Shown here piece after piece: positions 21,937 through 30,335 of a stretch of 64,000 bases of DNA (positions within the stretch are counted from its first letter, which is position 1; each line of letters begins with the position of its first letter). The translations under genes and the position numbers were made by a program. The stretch comes from Sphingomonas sp. GTDB taxonomy: Bacteria > Pseudomonadota > Alphaproteobacteria > Sphingomonadales > Sphingomonadaceae. Location of the stretch: the NCBI GenBank assembly GCA_013001055.1, contig JABDNH010000015.1, positions 1 to 64,000 on the forward strand. Direction: 5' to 3'. The notes under the pieces are model-generated. The model worked only from the letters and a program-made list of their open reading frames with translations, had not been told where the DNA came from and made no database searches.

Positions 21937-22917
21937 ATGCCATCGGGTCTAATTGCGTTACTTGACGATGTCGCGCTGATCGCGCGGACCGCGGCGGCCT
22001 CGGTCGACGACGTTGCCGCAGCTGCCGGACGTGCGGGCAGCAAGACGGCGGGCGTCATCATCGACGATGCGGCGGTGACCCCGCGTTACGTCACCGGGCT
22101 CGATCCCAGCCGCGAATTGCCGATTATCTGGAAAATCACCAAGGGCAGTTTCAAGAACAAGCTGATCTTCCTGCTGCCCGCCGCGCTGCTACTGAGCCAG
22201 TTCGCGCCGTGGTTGGTCTACCCCATCCTGATGCTGGGCGGCAGTTATCTGGCATTCGAAGCGGTCGAGAAAATCCTCGAGGCGATCACCGGCGATCATC
22301 ACGGCGAGGCAACGCTCGTAGCCGCAGATACCCCGGAAGAGCTGGAGGCGCGGCAGGTCTCCGGCGCGGTGCGCACCGATTTCATCCTGTCCGCCGAAAT
22401 CATGGCAATCACCCTCAATGAGCTGACGGCGCAGGGCCTGATCGAGGGCATCTGGATGCAGGCGGGCGCGCTCGCCATCGTCGCGGTGGTCGTTACCGTG
22501 GTTGTGTACGGATCTGTCGGCCTGATCGTGAAACTCGACGATATCGGCTTGCACCTGGCCAAGGGCGAAGGTGCCTCAGCACGATTCGGACACGGCATGG
22601 TCGAGTTCGTTCCCAAGCTGCTCACGATCCTCTCGGTCGTTGGCACCGCGGCGATGCTGTGGGTTGGCGGTGCGATCATCTTGCACGGTTTCCACGAATT
22701 GCACTTCCTCGAATTCATCTATGACGCCGTGCATCATGCGTCCGAAGCCATCGGGCGCGGCAACGGTGTGATCGAATGGATCGTCAACACGCTGGGCGCG
22801 GCCATTGTCGGCTTCATCTGGGGCCTCATCATTGTCCAGATCGTGACCCGCGTTTTCGGTCACCACCCGCTCCACGGCGGCGGCAAACCCGTCAAGAAGG
22901 GCGAGGTCGCGCCCTAG
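21937..22917 (+). CDS. DUF808 family inner-membrane protein (YedI-like)
   Basis: A 326-aa membrane protein of the DUF808 family. The N-terminus MPSGLIALLDDVALIARTAA and the segment ELPIIWKITKGSFKNKLIFLLPAALLLS are characteristic, and about five hydrophobic helices follow. The biochemical role of the family is not established. ATG 21937 follows AGGGAG at 7 nt. The stop codon abuts the crcB ATG (TAGATG), so the two genes are probably translated from one message; serS is divergent. Confidence 0.88.
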   Translation: MPSGLIALLDDVALIARTAAASVDDVAAAAGRAGSKTAGVIIDDAAVTPRYVTGLDPSRELPIIWKITKGSFKNKLIFLLPAALLLSQFAPWLVYPILMLGGSYLAFEAVEKILEAITGDHHGEATLVAADTPEELEARQVSGAVRTDFILSAEIMAITLNELTAQGLIEGIWMQAGALAIVAVVVTVVVYGSVGLIVKLDDIGLHLAKGEGASARFGHGMVEFVPKLLTILSVVGTAAMLWVGGAIILHGFHELHFLEFIYDAVHHASEAIGRGNGVIEWIVNTLGAAIVGFIWGLIIVQIVTRVFGHHPLHGGGKPVKKGEVAP

Positions 22918-23277
22918 ATGACCCATGCGCTGGCAGTCTTTCTGGGCGGCGGGTTCGGCGCTGTGCTGCGCTGGCTGGTCGGCAAATGGACGCTGGCGGA
23001 ATTCGGTACCGGCTTTCCTGTCGGCACACTCGCGGTCAATGTCGCCGGCTGCCTGGCGATCGGGCTGGCGGTCGGCACGCTCGAAGGCGTCGGCCAGCCG
23101 GCCAAGCTGTTCTTCGTCACCGGCCTGCTCGGCGGCTTCACCACTTTCAGTGCCTTCGGTCTCGACACGCTGACCCTATGGGAGCGTGGCGAGACCGGCA
23201 CGGCAGCGCTCTATGTGGCGCTGTCGTTGGTGCTGTCGCTGGGGGCTGCGGCAGCAGGTTTCTTGATCGGGCGATAG
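22918..23277 (+). CDS. crcB: Fluoride-specific ion channel CrcB/Fluc
   Basis: A 119-aa four-helix membrane protein exporting fluoride as a dual-topology dimer. The family signatures are present: GGFGAVLRWLVG at the N-terminus, FPVGTLAVNVAGCLAIG (pore Asn) and GLLGGFTTFSAFGLDT (the TTFS motif with the central Na+ site and Phe box). It starts directly at the stop of the DUF808 gene, so there is no room for its own fluoride riboswitch. The last 67 nt overlap the 3' end of the convergent phhA gene. Confidence 0.94.
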   Translation: MTHALAVFLGGGFGAVLRWLVGKWTLAEFGTGFPVGTLAVNVAGCLAIGLAVGTLEGVGQPAKLFFVTGLLGGFTTFSAFGLDTLTLWERGETGTAALYVALSLVLSLGAAAAGFLIGR

Positions 23278-24053
23278 GCGGCGAGCCGCGACAGCGCGTC
23301 CGGATCGAGGGCTTCAAGTTCTGCCGCGACGTCGTCGAGCGCGGAGCTGACGAAATACATCGGCTGGAAGTGGTCGTTTTCGTAGGGCGTCGCGGCGGCT
23401 TCCTCGACGGTGAACAGTGGGCGCGGCACGTCATCCTCAAGGCTGCGCCGCGCTTCACCAAAGCTCGAGGCGAGGCCGGCGCCCAGGATGCGCGTTTGCC
23501 CCCTTTCGCGCACGAGTCCGAATTCGACCGTGTACCAGTAGAGCCGGCTGATGATGTCGCCGTGCCCTGCTGCGCAGGCAGCCATACCAAGGTTTCCCAT
23601 CGCCTCCATCAGCCGTGCCATAGGTTGGTAGGCGATCAGCGGCACATGGCCGAAGATGTCGTGGAAGCAATCGGGCTCTTCCAGGTAATCAAGATGGCGA
23701 CCATCGCGGATGAAGTTGCCCACCGGGAAACGCTTGTCGGAAAGCATCGCGAAGAATTCGGCATCGGGCACGATCCCCGCGACCGATACGCAGCGCCAGC
23801 CGGTGGCGGCCTCGAGGCGATCCGACAGGCGCTCGAGTTCCGGAATGCCGGGCTCGTAAAGCCCGAGCCGTTTCCAGCCGGCGAGGAAGGGCGAGACGAT
23901 CCGGCCGTCAAGCAACCGCACCTGACGTTCGTTCAGCCGGTCCCAGGTGCGATGATCCGCCTGTGTGAAGCGATGCCAGTCCTGCGCCACGAGATAGCGC
24001 TGCCAATCCGGCGTAGCGGTGGCATTGGCGGCACTGATCTTGGGCTCGAACAT
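23211..24053 (-). CDS. phhA: Phenylalanine-4-hydroxylase
   Basis: This tetrahydropterin-dependent, non-heme iron enzyme converts phenylalanine to tyrosine. The protein is 280 aa, the size of bacterial single-domain enzymes without the regulatory ACT domain. The iron ligands are His131 and His136 in CFHDIFGHVPL and Glu177 in YTVEFGL; FPVGNFIRDGRHLDYLEEPD is the pterin and substrate region. GGAG lies 7 nt before the ATG. Directly upstream are a terminator hairpin and a Tyr-rich leader peptide, so tyrosine-controlled attenuation is likely. The pterin-recycling dehydratase gene is upstream on the same strand. Confidence 0.96.
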   Translation of the reverse strand: MFEPKISAANATATPDWQRYLVAQDWHRFTQADHRTWDRLNERQVRLLDGRIVSPFLAGWKRLGLYEPGIPELERLSDRLEAATGWRCVSVAGIVPDAEFFAMLSDKRFPVGNFIRDGRHLDYLEEPDCFHDIFGHVPLIAYQPMARLMEAMGNLGMAACAAGHGDIISRLYWYTVEFGLVRERGQTRILGAGLASSFGEARRSLEDDVPRPLFTVEEAAATPYENDHFQPMYFVSSALDDVAAELEALDPDALSRLAAYRPIKKPAAAAPSDSTNDSAT

Positions 24054-24077
24054 CTTTTCACTCCGGCGTTGGACAAT

Positions 24078-24108
24078 AAAAAACCCGCCTGGCTATTCGC
24101 GAGGCGGG
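24078..24108 (-). terminator. Attenuator terminator in the phhA leader
   Basis: On the phhA strand CCCGCCT (24108-24102) pairs with AGGCGGG (24090-24084) around an 11-nt loop and is followed by six T (24083-24078). It stands upstream of phhA, only 24 nt before the start codon, so it would cut off phhA rather than end another gene. The 5' arm is shared with a competing antiterminator helix. Confidence 0.8.
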
Positions 24109-24160
24109 CGGTGGTCGGTTACGTCTTCCCTTGAAGTCTAACTCGTCTCCACCGCACGCC
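24103..24160 (-). promoter_or_regulatory. Antiterminator pairing in the phhA leader
   Basis: GGCGTGCGGTGG (24160-24149), which lies in the leader-peptide codons just after the Tyr run, can pair with CCACCGCCCGCC (24114-24103) in 11 of 12 positions. This helix takes up the 5' arm of the terminator, so the two structures exclude each other. A pause-type helix is also possible between CGCGCC (24189-24184) and GGCGTG (24160-24155). Confidence 0.65.
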
Positions 24161-24233
24161 TAATATAGGCATAAGCGTACGTCGGCGCGGCATAAGCGGC
24201 GCACATCGGTACAAGGGCGGTCCTGCGAGTCAT
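24138..24233 (-). CDS. Tyr-rich leader peptide of phhA (candidate attenuator peptide)
   Basis: A 31-codon reading frame between the pterin dehydratase gene and phhA. Its middle reads CAAYAAPTYAYAY, that is four Tyr codons in ten residues (14, 19, 21, 23), against roughly one in forty expected. ATG 24233 has AGGA 8 nt upstream; an in-frame ATG three codons earlier (24242) lies too close to that site. The stop TAG is 30 nt before the terminator stem. If tyrosine-tRNA is scarce, a ribosome stalled at Tyr19 or Tyr21 would leave the antiterminator segment free and let transcription reach phhA. If translation finishes, the terminator can form. The peptide itself need have no other function. This is inference from architecture; I know of no homologue to cite. 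Confidence 0.7.
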   Translation of the reverse strand: MTRRTALVPMCAAYAAPTYAYAYIRRAVETS

Positions 24234-24288
24234 TGGCTGCATCCTATGCAGAAGCGGCCGTGAAGGAAAGGTGAATTTCTACGAACCG

Positions 24289-24540
24289 TCAGGCGACCAG
24301 CTTGTCGATCGTCGCTGCGAGCGATGCATCCTTGTCGGTAAGGCCGCCCGCATCGTGCGTGGTCAGCGTCAGCGTCACCTTGTTCCAGACATTCTCGATT
24401 TCGGGGTGGTGGTTGGCCTTCTCGGCGGCGATCGCCACGCGGGTGAGGAAGGCGAAAGCCTCCGAAAAATCGCCAAATTCGAAACGGCGAATGATGGCCT
24501 TGCCCTCTTCGCTCTTGGTCCAGCCTACGGGAATATCCAT
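24289..24540 (-). CDS. phhB: Pterin-4a-carbinolamine dehydratase
   Basis: An 83-aa enzyme that dehydrates the 4a-hydroxy-tetrahydropterin formed by phenylalanine hydroxylase, so the cofactor can be recycled. The motif [16 protein letters not shown] carries the active-site histidines, and [24 protein letters not shown] is typical of the family. AAGGAGG lies 5 nt before ATG 24540. It precedes phhA on the same strand, 56 nt before the leader peptide, so phhB may be transcribed constitutively with attenuation acting only on phhA. Confidence 0.95.
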   Translation of the reverse strand: MDIPVGWTKSEEGKAIIRRFEFGDFSEAFAFLTRVAIAAEKANHHPEIENVWNKVTLTLTTHDAGGLTDKDASLAATIDKLVA

Positions 24541-24605
24541 ATCGCCCTCCTTGCAATGGAACGGTCACGCCGTCAGGACGCTCAACAACCGAAGGAGAGA
24601 ATTGG

Positions 24606-25808
24606 ATGCGCGAGGCTTATATCTGCGATGCGATCCGCACGCCCATCGGGCGCTATGGCGGCGGGCTGAGCCAGGTTCGCACCGATGATCTGGCGGCAAT
24701 CCCGCTGGCGGCGCTGAAGGAGCGCAATCCCGGAATCGATTGGGAAATGCTCGACGATGTCATCATGGGCGATGCCAACCAGGCGGGCGAGGATAACCGC
24801 AACGTGGCGCGCATGGCGGCCTTGCTTGCGGGGCTGGGCGAGAGTGCGCCGGGCACGACGGTGAACCGGCTATGCGGCTCGGGTCTCGACACGCTGTCGA
24901 TGGCGGCGCGCGCGATCAAGGCGGACGAGGGGGATCTCATCATCGCGGCGGGCGTGGAAAGTATGACACGCGCGCCCTTCGTTATGCCCAAGGCCGACAG
25001 CGCGTTTTCGCGCGCCAATGCGGTCTACGACACATCGATCGGCTGGCGCTTCGTCAACAAGCGCATGCAGCAGGAGTTCGGGATCGATTCGATGCCCGAG
25101 ACGGCCGAGAACGTCGCCGAACAATATGGCGTGAGCCGCGAGGACCAGGACAAGTTCGCGCATGAAAGCCAGGTCCGCGCGGATCGAGCGCAGAAAAGCG
25201 GGCGGTTGGCGAAAGAAATCGTCCCGGTCACCATCCCGCAGCGCAAGGGCGACCCCAAGATCGTCGAGCATGACGAGCATCTGCGCCTCTCCAGCCTCGA
25301 GGTGCTTGCCGGACTGCGCCCCATCGTGAAGCCCGACGGCACCGTCACGGCGGGCAACGCGTCGGGGGTCAATGACGGGGCGGGCGCGATCATCGTGGCG
25401 AGCGAGGAGGCGGTGAAGCGCCATGGCCTGACACCGCGCGCGCGCGTCCTTGGCGCTGCGGCCGCCGGGGTACCGCCACGGATCATGGGCATCGGGCCGG
25501 CCCCCGCATCGGCCAAGCTGATGGAGCGGCTCGGGCTGCATATCGACGATTTCGACGTGATCGAGCTCAACGAAGCATTCGCGGCGCAGGGGCTCGCGGT
25601 GCTGCGCGAACTGGGCGTGGCCGATGACGCCGAGCATGTGAACCCCAATGGCGGCGCCATTGCGCTCGGCCATCCGCTCGGCATGAGCGGCACGCGGCTC
25701 GCGCTGACGGCGACGCAGGAATTGCACGAACGCGGCGCAAAGCGGGCGCTTTGCACCATGTGCATCGGCGTCGGGCAAGGCATAGCGCTGGCGATCGAGC
25801 GGGTCTGA
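24606..25808 (+). CDS. Acetyl-CoA acyltransferase, probably 3-oxoadipyl-CoA thiolase
   Basis: A 400-aa thiolase that cleaves 3-oxoadipyl-CoA to succinyl-CoA and acetyl-CoA, the last step of the beta-ketoadipate and phenylacetate routes, if the assignment as PcaF/PaaJ is right. The nucleophilic Cys is in VNRLCGSGLDTLSMAAR, the catalytic His in GGAIALGHPLGMSGTR, and the second Cys in ALCTMCIGVGQGIA. AGGAGA lies 6 nt before the ATG. It overlaps paaD by one base, which supports an aromatic-catabolism role over general beta-oxidation, but no other paa or pca gene is nearby. Confidence 0.88.
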   Translation: MREAYICDAIRTPIGRYGGGLSQVRTDDLAAIPLAALKERNPGIDWEMLDDVIMGDANQAGEDNRNVARMAALLAGLGESAPGTTVNRLCGSGLDTLSMAARAIKADEGDLIIAAGVESMTRAPFVMPKADSAFSRANAVYDTSIGWRFVNKRMQQEFGIDSMPETAENVAEQYGVSREDQDKFAHESQVRADRAQKSGRLAKEIVPVTIPQRKGDPKIVEHDEHLRLSSLEVLAGLRPIVKPDGTVTAGNASGVNDGAGAIIVASEEAVKRHGLTPRARVLGAAAAGVPPRIMGIGPAPASAKLMERLGLHIDDFDVIELNEAFAAQGLAVLRELGVADDAEHVNPNGGAIALGHPLGMSGTRLALTATQELHERGAKRALCTMCIGVGQGIALAIERV

Positions 25809-26245
25809 TGGACCACGCCGCCATCATGCAGGTACTGGCAGGCGTGCCCGATCCCGAGATCCCGGTGATTTCGGTGATTGACCTCGGCATTGTGCGCGGG
25901 ATCGAGGATGGCAGGGTGATCATCACGCCGACATATTCGGGCTGCCCCGCGACGGCGGCGATCGAGGCGGACGTGCGCGCCGCGCTTGATGCCAACGGTT
26001 TTCGCGAGGTGATGATCGAAACCCGCCTCTCCCCGCCATGGTCGACCGACTGGATCAGCGAGGAAGGAAAGGCCAAATTAAAAGCCTATGGTATCGCACC
26101 GCCGCAGCAGTCGGACGAGGTCGAATGCCCCAATTGCGGTTCGTTAGATACAAGAGAAATTAGCCGTTTCGGTTCAACACCATGCAAGGCGCAGTGGCAG
26201 TGCAATGCCTGTCTTGAACCATTTGACCGCTTCAAGTGCCATTGA
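25808..26245 (+). CDS. paaD: PaaD-like phenylacetyl-CoA epoxidase subunit (MIP18/DUF59)
   Basis: A 145-aa protein with an N-terminal MIP18/DUF59 domain (GVPDPEIPVISVIDLGIVR, TPTYSGCPA) and a C-terminal zinc-ribbon-like cysteine array (CPNCGSLDTREISRFGSTPCKAQWQCNAC split over residues ~107-137). PaaD is thought to help mature or insert iron-sulfur or di-iron centres in the PaaABCE epoxidase. The start is the ATG in TGATG, overlapping the thiolase stop. The usual partners PaaA, B, C and E are absent here; the next gene is the convergent aroC. Confidence 0.9.
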   Translation: MDHAAIMQVLAGVPDPEIPVISVIDLGIVRGIEDGRVIITPTYSGCPATAAIEADVRAALDANGFREVMIETRLSPPWSTDWISEEGKAKLKAYGIAPPQQSDEVECPNCGSLDTREISRFGSTPCKAQWQCNACLEPFDRFKCH

Positions 26246-26311
26246 TGCCGATGGCGCAGCGCATTTTGGCAAGGCTTCAGTCGCCGCTACCACTTGGCGT
26301 CCTTTCGCGGG

Positions 26312-27301
26312 CTAGCCGCACTGCGCACGATGGAGCATGAAATGGTCTGCCAGCACCAACGCCATCATCGCTTCCATCACGGGGGCCCCGCGGATCCCGA
26401 CGCACGGATCGTGACGGCCCTTCGTTACCGCATCCTTGGGTTCGCCCGCCGCGTTGATTGACGGGACCGGCTTACGGATCGAACTGGTCGGTTTGAAGGC
26501 GGCACGCACGACGATCGGCTGCCCGGTCGAAATGCCGCCCGCCGTGCCGCCCGAATGATTGGCGTCATATTCGGAGCCGGGCCGCATCGGGTCGGCATTT
26601 TCGCTGCCCTTTAGCGCGGCGGCGTTCATGCCCTCGCCGATTTCCACGCCCTTCACCGCGGGGATGGACATCATCGCGCCCGCCAAAGCGGCATCGAGTT
26701 TGGCGTAGACAGGCGCGCCCCATCCGGCGGGAACACCGGTCGCGGTGCATTCGACCAGAGCGCCGAGGCTGTCGCCCTCGCCGCGGGCATCGTCGAGCAT
26801 CGCTTCCCACTTATCGGCTTCGGTTTCACCGCCAATGGCCACGACGCGCGCCGCGATGGACACATCGGGAATGATCAGGCGTGCTACAGCACCGCCCGCA
26901 ACGCGCATCGCGGTTTCCCGCGCGCTGGCGCGACCCCCACCGCGTGGGTCCCTGAACCCGTATTTCGCGTCGTAGCTGTAATCCGCATGACCCGGACGAT
27001 AGGCGGCGTCGGCGGGATAATCTTTCGAGCGCGCATCGACATTCTCGATCACCATCGCGATCGGCGTCCCGGTGGTCTTGCCTTCGTAAATGCCTGACAG
27101 GATGCGAACCTGGTCCGGCTCCTGGCGCGGCGAGACATTGCGACCGGTGCCCGGGCGGCGCTTGTCGAGAAAGGCCTGGATTGCCGCTTCGTCGAGCGCA
27201 ATGCCCGGCGGGCACCCGTCAAGCATGCAGCCGATCGCCGGCCCGTGGCTTTCGCCCCAGGTCGACAGTCGCAGGAGATGGCCGAAGCTATTAATGCTCA
27301 T
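26312..27301 (-). CDS. aroC: Chorismate synthase
   Basis: It forms chorismate from 5-enolpyruvylshikimate-3-phosphate using reduced FMN. The protein is 329 aa, slightly shorter than the usual ~355. Signatures are [20 protein letters not shown] at the start, [32 protein letters not shown] in the middle, and [28 protein letters not shown], followed by [17 protein letters not shown]. It is last of a three-gene shikimate operon; its ATG overlaps the aroA stop by 4 nt. Confidence 0.97.
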   Translation of the reverse strand: MSINSFGHLLRLSTWGESHGPAIGCMLDGCPPGIALDEAAIQAFLDKRRPGTGRNVSPRQEPDQVRILSGIYEGKTTGTPIAMVIENVDARSKDYPADAAYRPGHADYSYDAKYGFRDPRGGGRASARETAMRVAGGAVARLIIPDVSIAARVVAIGGETEADKWEAMLDDARGEGDSLGALVECTATGVPAGWGAPVYAKLDAALAGAMMSIPAVKGVEIGEGMNAAALKGSENADPMRPGSEYDANHSGGTAGGISTGQPIVVRAAFKPTSSIRKPVPSINAAGEPKDAVTKGRHDPCVGIRGAPVMEAMMALVLADHFMLHRAQCG

Positions 27302-28602
27302 AAGCCTTGTTCTAGCCGTGCGCCCAATGATTGCATCAGCGAAATATAATCGGGGAAACTTGTGGCGATGGGGCTCATGTCATCGATCCGCACGGCGCTC
27401 TGCGCGCCGAGGCCAAGCGTCAGGAAGGCCATCGCGATGCGATGATCATGGTGCACCATTACCGTTCCGCCGCCGCGAACGGTGCCCTTGCCCAGCACCC
27501 GCAGCGAATCCTTTTCGGGGAAACAGCTAACGCCGTTGGCGGCAAGCCCGGCAGCAACCGCACCGAGCCGATCGCTCTCCTTGACGCGCAATTCGCCGAT
27601 GCCCTCGAAATGGCTTTCACCATCGGCAAAGGCGGCTACGCAGGCCAGCAGCGGCAGCTCGTCGATCGTTGCGGGCACCTGTTCGGGTGTGATGTGGATC
27701 GGTTGTAACGGGGCCTGGGTCACCGTGATGTCGGCAACCGGCTCGCCCGATTGGATGCGTTCGTTTTCGAGCGTGATACGCGCGCCCATGCGTTCGAGCG
27801 CTTCGATAAAGCCGGTGCGCGTCGCGTTGATGCAAACACCGGGCGTCGTGACACTGGCGCCATCGATGATGGCTGCCGCCGCCCACAGGAACGCTGCCGA
27901 AGACGGATCGGCCGGGACAACGATATCCGTAGCGACAAGTCGGCGCTGCTTGCCAAGCGAGACCGCCCAGCCCGCCTCGAGCTGTTCGGCATGGCCTTCG
28001 ACCCCGAACATGGCGAGCATGACTTCACTATGGTCGCGGCTGGGGTGCGGCTCGATCACCTGCACCGGGCTTTTGGTGCGCAGGCCCGCCAGCAGGATCG
28101 CTGTCTTGACCTGCGCCGAGGCGACCGCGCTTTCATGATCGATCCCGCCCAGTTGCGCGCCGTGCACGGTAACGGGCAAGGTGTCGCCACCTTCGAATTT
28201 GGCACCCATGCGCGACAATGGGCGGATGACACGATCCATCGGGCGCTTCGACAAGGAAGCATCGCCCGTGAAGGTGGCGCGCAGTCCATCGAAGCCGGCG
28301 GCGGCACCCATCAGCAGCCGGGCGGATGTGCCGCTGTTACCGCAATCGATCTCCTTGTCCGGACTTTGCCATTCAGCGCCGGTGACCGACCAATAGTCGT
28401 CGCCGCGCTCGACCGCCGCGCCGAAGGCTTCGACGGCAGCGGCGGTGGCCATCACATCCTCGCCAATCAACAGACCCTTGATGCGGGTGGTACCCTCGGC
28501 AAGGCCGCCAAGAATCAGTGCGCGGTGGCTGATCGACTTGTCGCCGGGCACGGTCGCGGTGCCGCCAAAGCCGGGGCTGGGATGCGAACTGACGGGTTTC
28601 AC
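27298..28602 (-). CDS. aroA: 3-phosphoshikimate 1-carboxyvinyltransferase (EPSP synthase)
   Basis: It adds enolpyruvate to shikimate-3-phosphate. The protein is 434 aa. [20 protein letters not shown] is the S3P-binding start; [16 protein letters not shown] corresponds to the inhibitor-contact loop and has Gly where glyphosate-tolerant class II enzymes such as CP4 have Ala; [21 protein letters not shown] follows. The overall form is like alphaproteobacterial class II. It overlaps the upstream DAHP synthase and the downstream aroC by 4 nt each, so the three are translationally coupled. Confidence 0.96.
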   Translation of the reverse strand: MKPVSSHPSPGFGGTATVPGDKSISHRALILGGLAEGTTRIKGLLIGEDVMATAAAVEAFGAAVERGDDYWSVTGAEWQSPDKEIDCGNSGTSARLLMGAAAGFDGLRATFTGDASLSKRPMDRVIRPLSRMGAKFEGGDTLPVTVHGAQLGGIDHESAVASAQVKTAILLAGLRTKSPVQVIEPHPSRDHSEVMLAMFGVEGHAEQLEAGWAVSLGKQRRLVATDIVVPADPSSAAFLWAAAAIIDGASVTTPGVCINATRTGFIEALERMGARITLENERIQSGEPVADITVTQAPLQPIHITPEQVPATIDELPLLACVAAFADGESHFEGIGELRVKESDRLGAVAAGLAANGVSCFPEKDSLRVLGKGTVRGGGTVMVHHDHRIAMAFLTLGLGAQSAVRIDDMSPIATSFPDYISLMQSLGARLEQGL

Positions 28603-29762
28603 GCCAGCAGCGTTCCGATTTGCTGCGCAATATGCAAGGCCTGGGCGCGGTTGAGACGCGGGTCGCAGGCGGTGCGGTAGGCGGGGCCCAGGTCATCGAC
28701 ACCGAAGCCGAGACATTCGGTGACATCGTTAGGGCTCATTTCGAGGTGGACCCCGGCGGGGTGCATACCCGCTTCGTGTGCCAGCGCGAAAAAGGCGTGT
28801 ACGTCCCGCTCTATCGCGTCGACGCGGCGAGTCTTGCGGCCTTCATGTCTTTGCGTGTTGCCGTGCATCGGATCGACAATCCAGTTCACGGCGCGGTCCT
28901 TCGTAGCGGCGAGCAGCGGCGGCAGTTCCTGTTCGATGCGCTCGGCACCGAAGCGCGCGATGAGCGTCAGGCGCCCGGGCGTGTTGTCGGGATCCAGCCT
29001 GTCGCACAAGGCGGCAAGAGCGTCCGGCGCAAGACCGGGCCCGCACTTGATGCCGACAGGATTGGCGATGCCAGACAGATAATGGACATGCGCACCATCG
29101 AGCCGCTGGGTGCGATAGCCGAGCCAGAGGAAGTGCGCCGAAGTCGCCCACCAGTTACCGCTATCGTCGCGGCGGGTGAGCGCCTCCTCATAAGGGAGCA
29201 GCAGGCCTTCGTGGCAGGTGTAGATCGGCGCGCGGCCCTGGCGGATAACGCCCATCGTAGCGGCGGTGCCGACCGATTGGGCATGGCCGCGCAGCATGCG
29301 CGCCGGATCAGGCGTCCGCGCCCCGGCCTCGAACGGCCGTGCATTGATCATGTCCCCGCGATAGGCCGGAAGCTCGACATCGCCCTGTCGTTCGACCAGC
29401 CTGGTGCGCGGCTTGGCAAACTGGCCGCCGATACGCGCAATGCGGACGAGACGCTCCGGATCGCCCAGCGCGGTGGCCATCTCGTCGAACAGGCCGGCCA
29501 GCCGGTCGACGCGATCGGCAACACGATCATCGAAATTCTCGGCGCAATCGCCGCCCTGCAGGATGAAACCGCCGTGGTGAACGCGGCCCATTTCCCGCTT
29601 CAGCCTGGCGGCGTCTTCGATGCGGACTACGGGCGCTGCGGCGCGTAGCCTCGCTTCGACCTCGGCCAGCGCGTCGGCATCGCCATAAGTCGGCAACTGC
29701 TCCGCAGGGCAGTGCCGCCAATAAGCCGGATGCCAGCTTTTCGGGTCCTCATCTCGCGCCAT
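28599..29762 (-). CDS. Class II (plant-type) DAHP synthase
   Basis: It commits phosphoenolpyruvate and erythrose-4-phosphate to the shikimate pathway. The 387-aa protein is of the type II family (shorter than plant enzymes, ~450-470). Conserved segments are FILQGGDCAENFDD, IARIGGQFAKPR, YRGDMINARPF, IYTCHEGLLLPYEEALTR, WIVDPMHGNT and HLEMSPNDVTECLG, the last group giving metal and substrate ligands. No ACT or other regulatory domain is present. It is first in the operon with aroA and aroC; no leader peptide is seen in the short upstream gap. Confidence 0.95.
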   Translation of the reverse strand: MARDEDPKSWHPAYWRHCPAEQLPTYGDADALAEVEARLRAAAPVVRIEDAARLKREMGRVHHGGFILQGGDCAENFDDRVADRVDRLAGLFDEMATALGDPERLVRIARIGGQFAKPRTRLVERQGDVELPAYRGDMINARPFEAGARTPDPARMLRGHAQSVGTAATMGVIRQGRAPIYTCHEGLLLPYEEALTRRDDSGNWWATSAHFLWLGYRTQRLDGAHVHYLSGIANPVGIKCGPGLAPDALAALCDRLDPDNTPGRLTLIARFGAERIEQELPPLLAATKDRAVNWIVDPMHGNTQRHEGRKTRRVDAIERDVHAFFALAHEAGMHPAGVHLEMSPNDVTECLGFGVDDLGPAYRTACDPRLNRAQALHIAQQIGTLLA

Positions 29763-29794
29763 GAATGCGGCCTAGCCCAAGGGGGTGCGCCCCG

Positions 29795-30298
29795 CTAGCC
29801 CTCCTGCTCGTCAAGCTGTTTTTCGATTGCGCGCGACAGAGCGCGACGTTCTTTCGCCGATGCAGCGGCGATCTGCGTTTCACGCATGAAGAAAATCAGC
29901 GAGCCGATCACCAGTAACATCGCGCCGACCCAGCAAATCGCGACCAAGGTGCCCATTGCGGGGCGTACGAAGGCGCTAATGAACATCAAGGCGATCACGA
30001 GGCAGATAATCAACGCCGCGACCGACGAAAAGGTGATCGCCAGCGATGCAAATTTCTGGCGCCGGCGCAGCGCCGCCAGTTCTTCGTGGGCGCGATCCTC
30101 GGCGGTGCCTGCCTCGATTGCGCTGACCCTGTCGACAATCCAGATCAGGCGCACATTCATGACGTTGAGCACCGCGCCAATGGCGGCAAGCAAGAAGACG
30201 GGCGCAAGGCTGAGTTGCACCATCTGCTGAACCCGCGCGGTCTCCGAAGTACGGGTGATGAGTTCCGACGCCAAGTTGGCGGTAAGGTCGACAAACAT
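29795..30298 (-). CDS. DUF2721 family membrane protein
   Basis: A 167-aa protein with an N-terminal hydrophobic segment (residues ~28-50, LSLAPVFLLAAIGAVLNVM), a cytoplasmic arginine-rich stretch (ELAALRRRQKF), and two further helices (~88-110 and ~120-140), as in DUF2721. The function of the family is unknown. It lies 32 nt after the aroG-type gene start on the same strand and 38 nt before the phosphoesterase stop, so it may share a transcript with either. Confidence 0.75.
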   Translation of the reverse strand: MFVDLTANLASELITRTSETARVQQMVQLSLAPVFLLAAIGAVLNVMNVRLIWIVDRVSAIEAGTAEDRAHEELAALRRRQKFASLAITFSSVAALIICLVIALMFISAFVRPAMGTLVAICWVGAMLLVIGSLIFFMRETQIAAASAKERRALSRAIEKQLDEQEG

Positions 30299-30335
30299 GG
30301 TGCTCCTTTAGCGCGAGCGCGCGCTGCTCGCCAGA

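Noticed and set aside
22860-22917. Fluoride riboswitch before crcB
   Set aside because: crcB starts directly at the stop of the previous gene, and no riboswitch-like pseudoknot is seen upstream of the pair.
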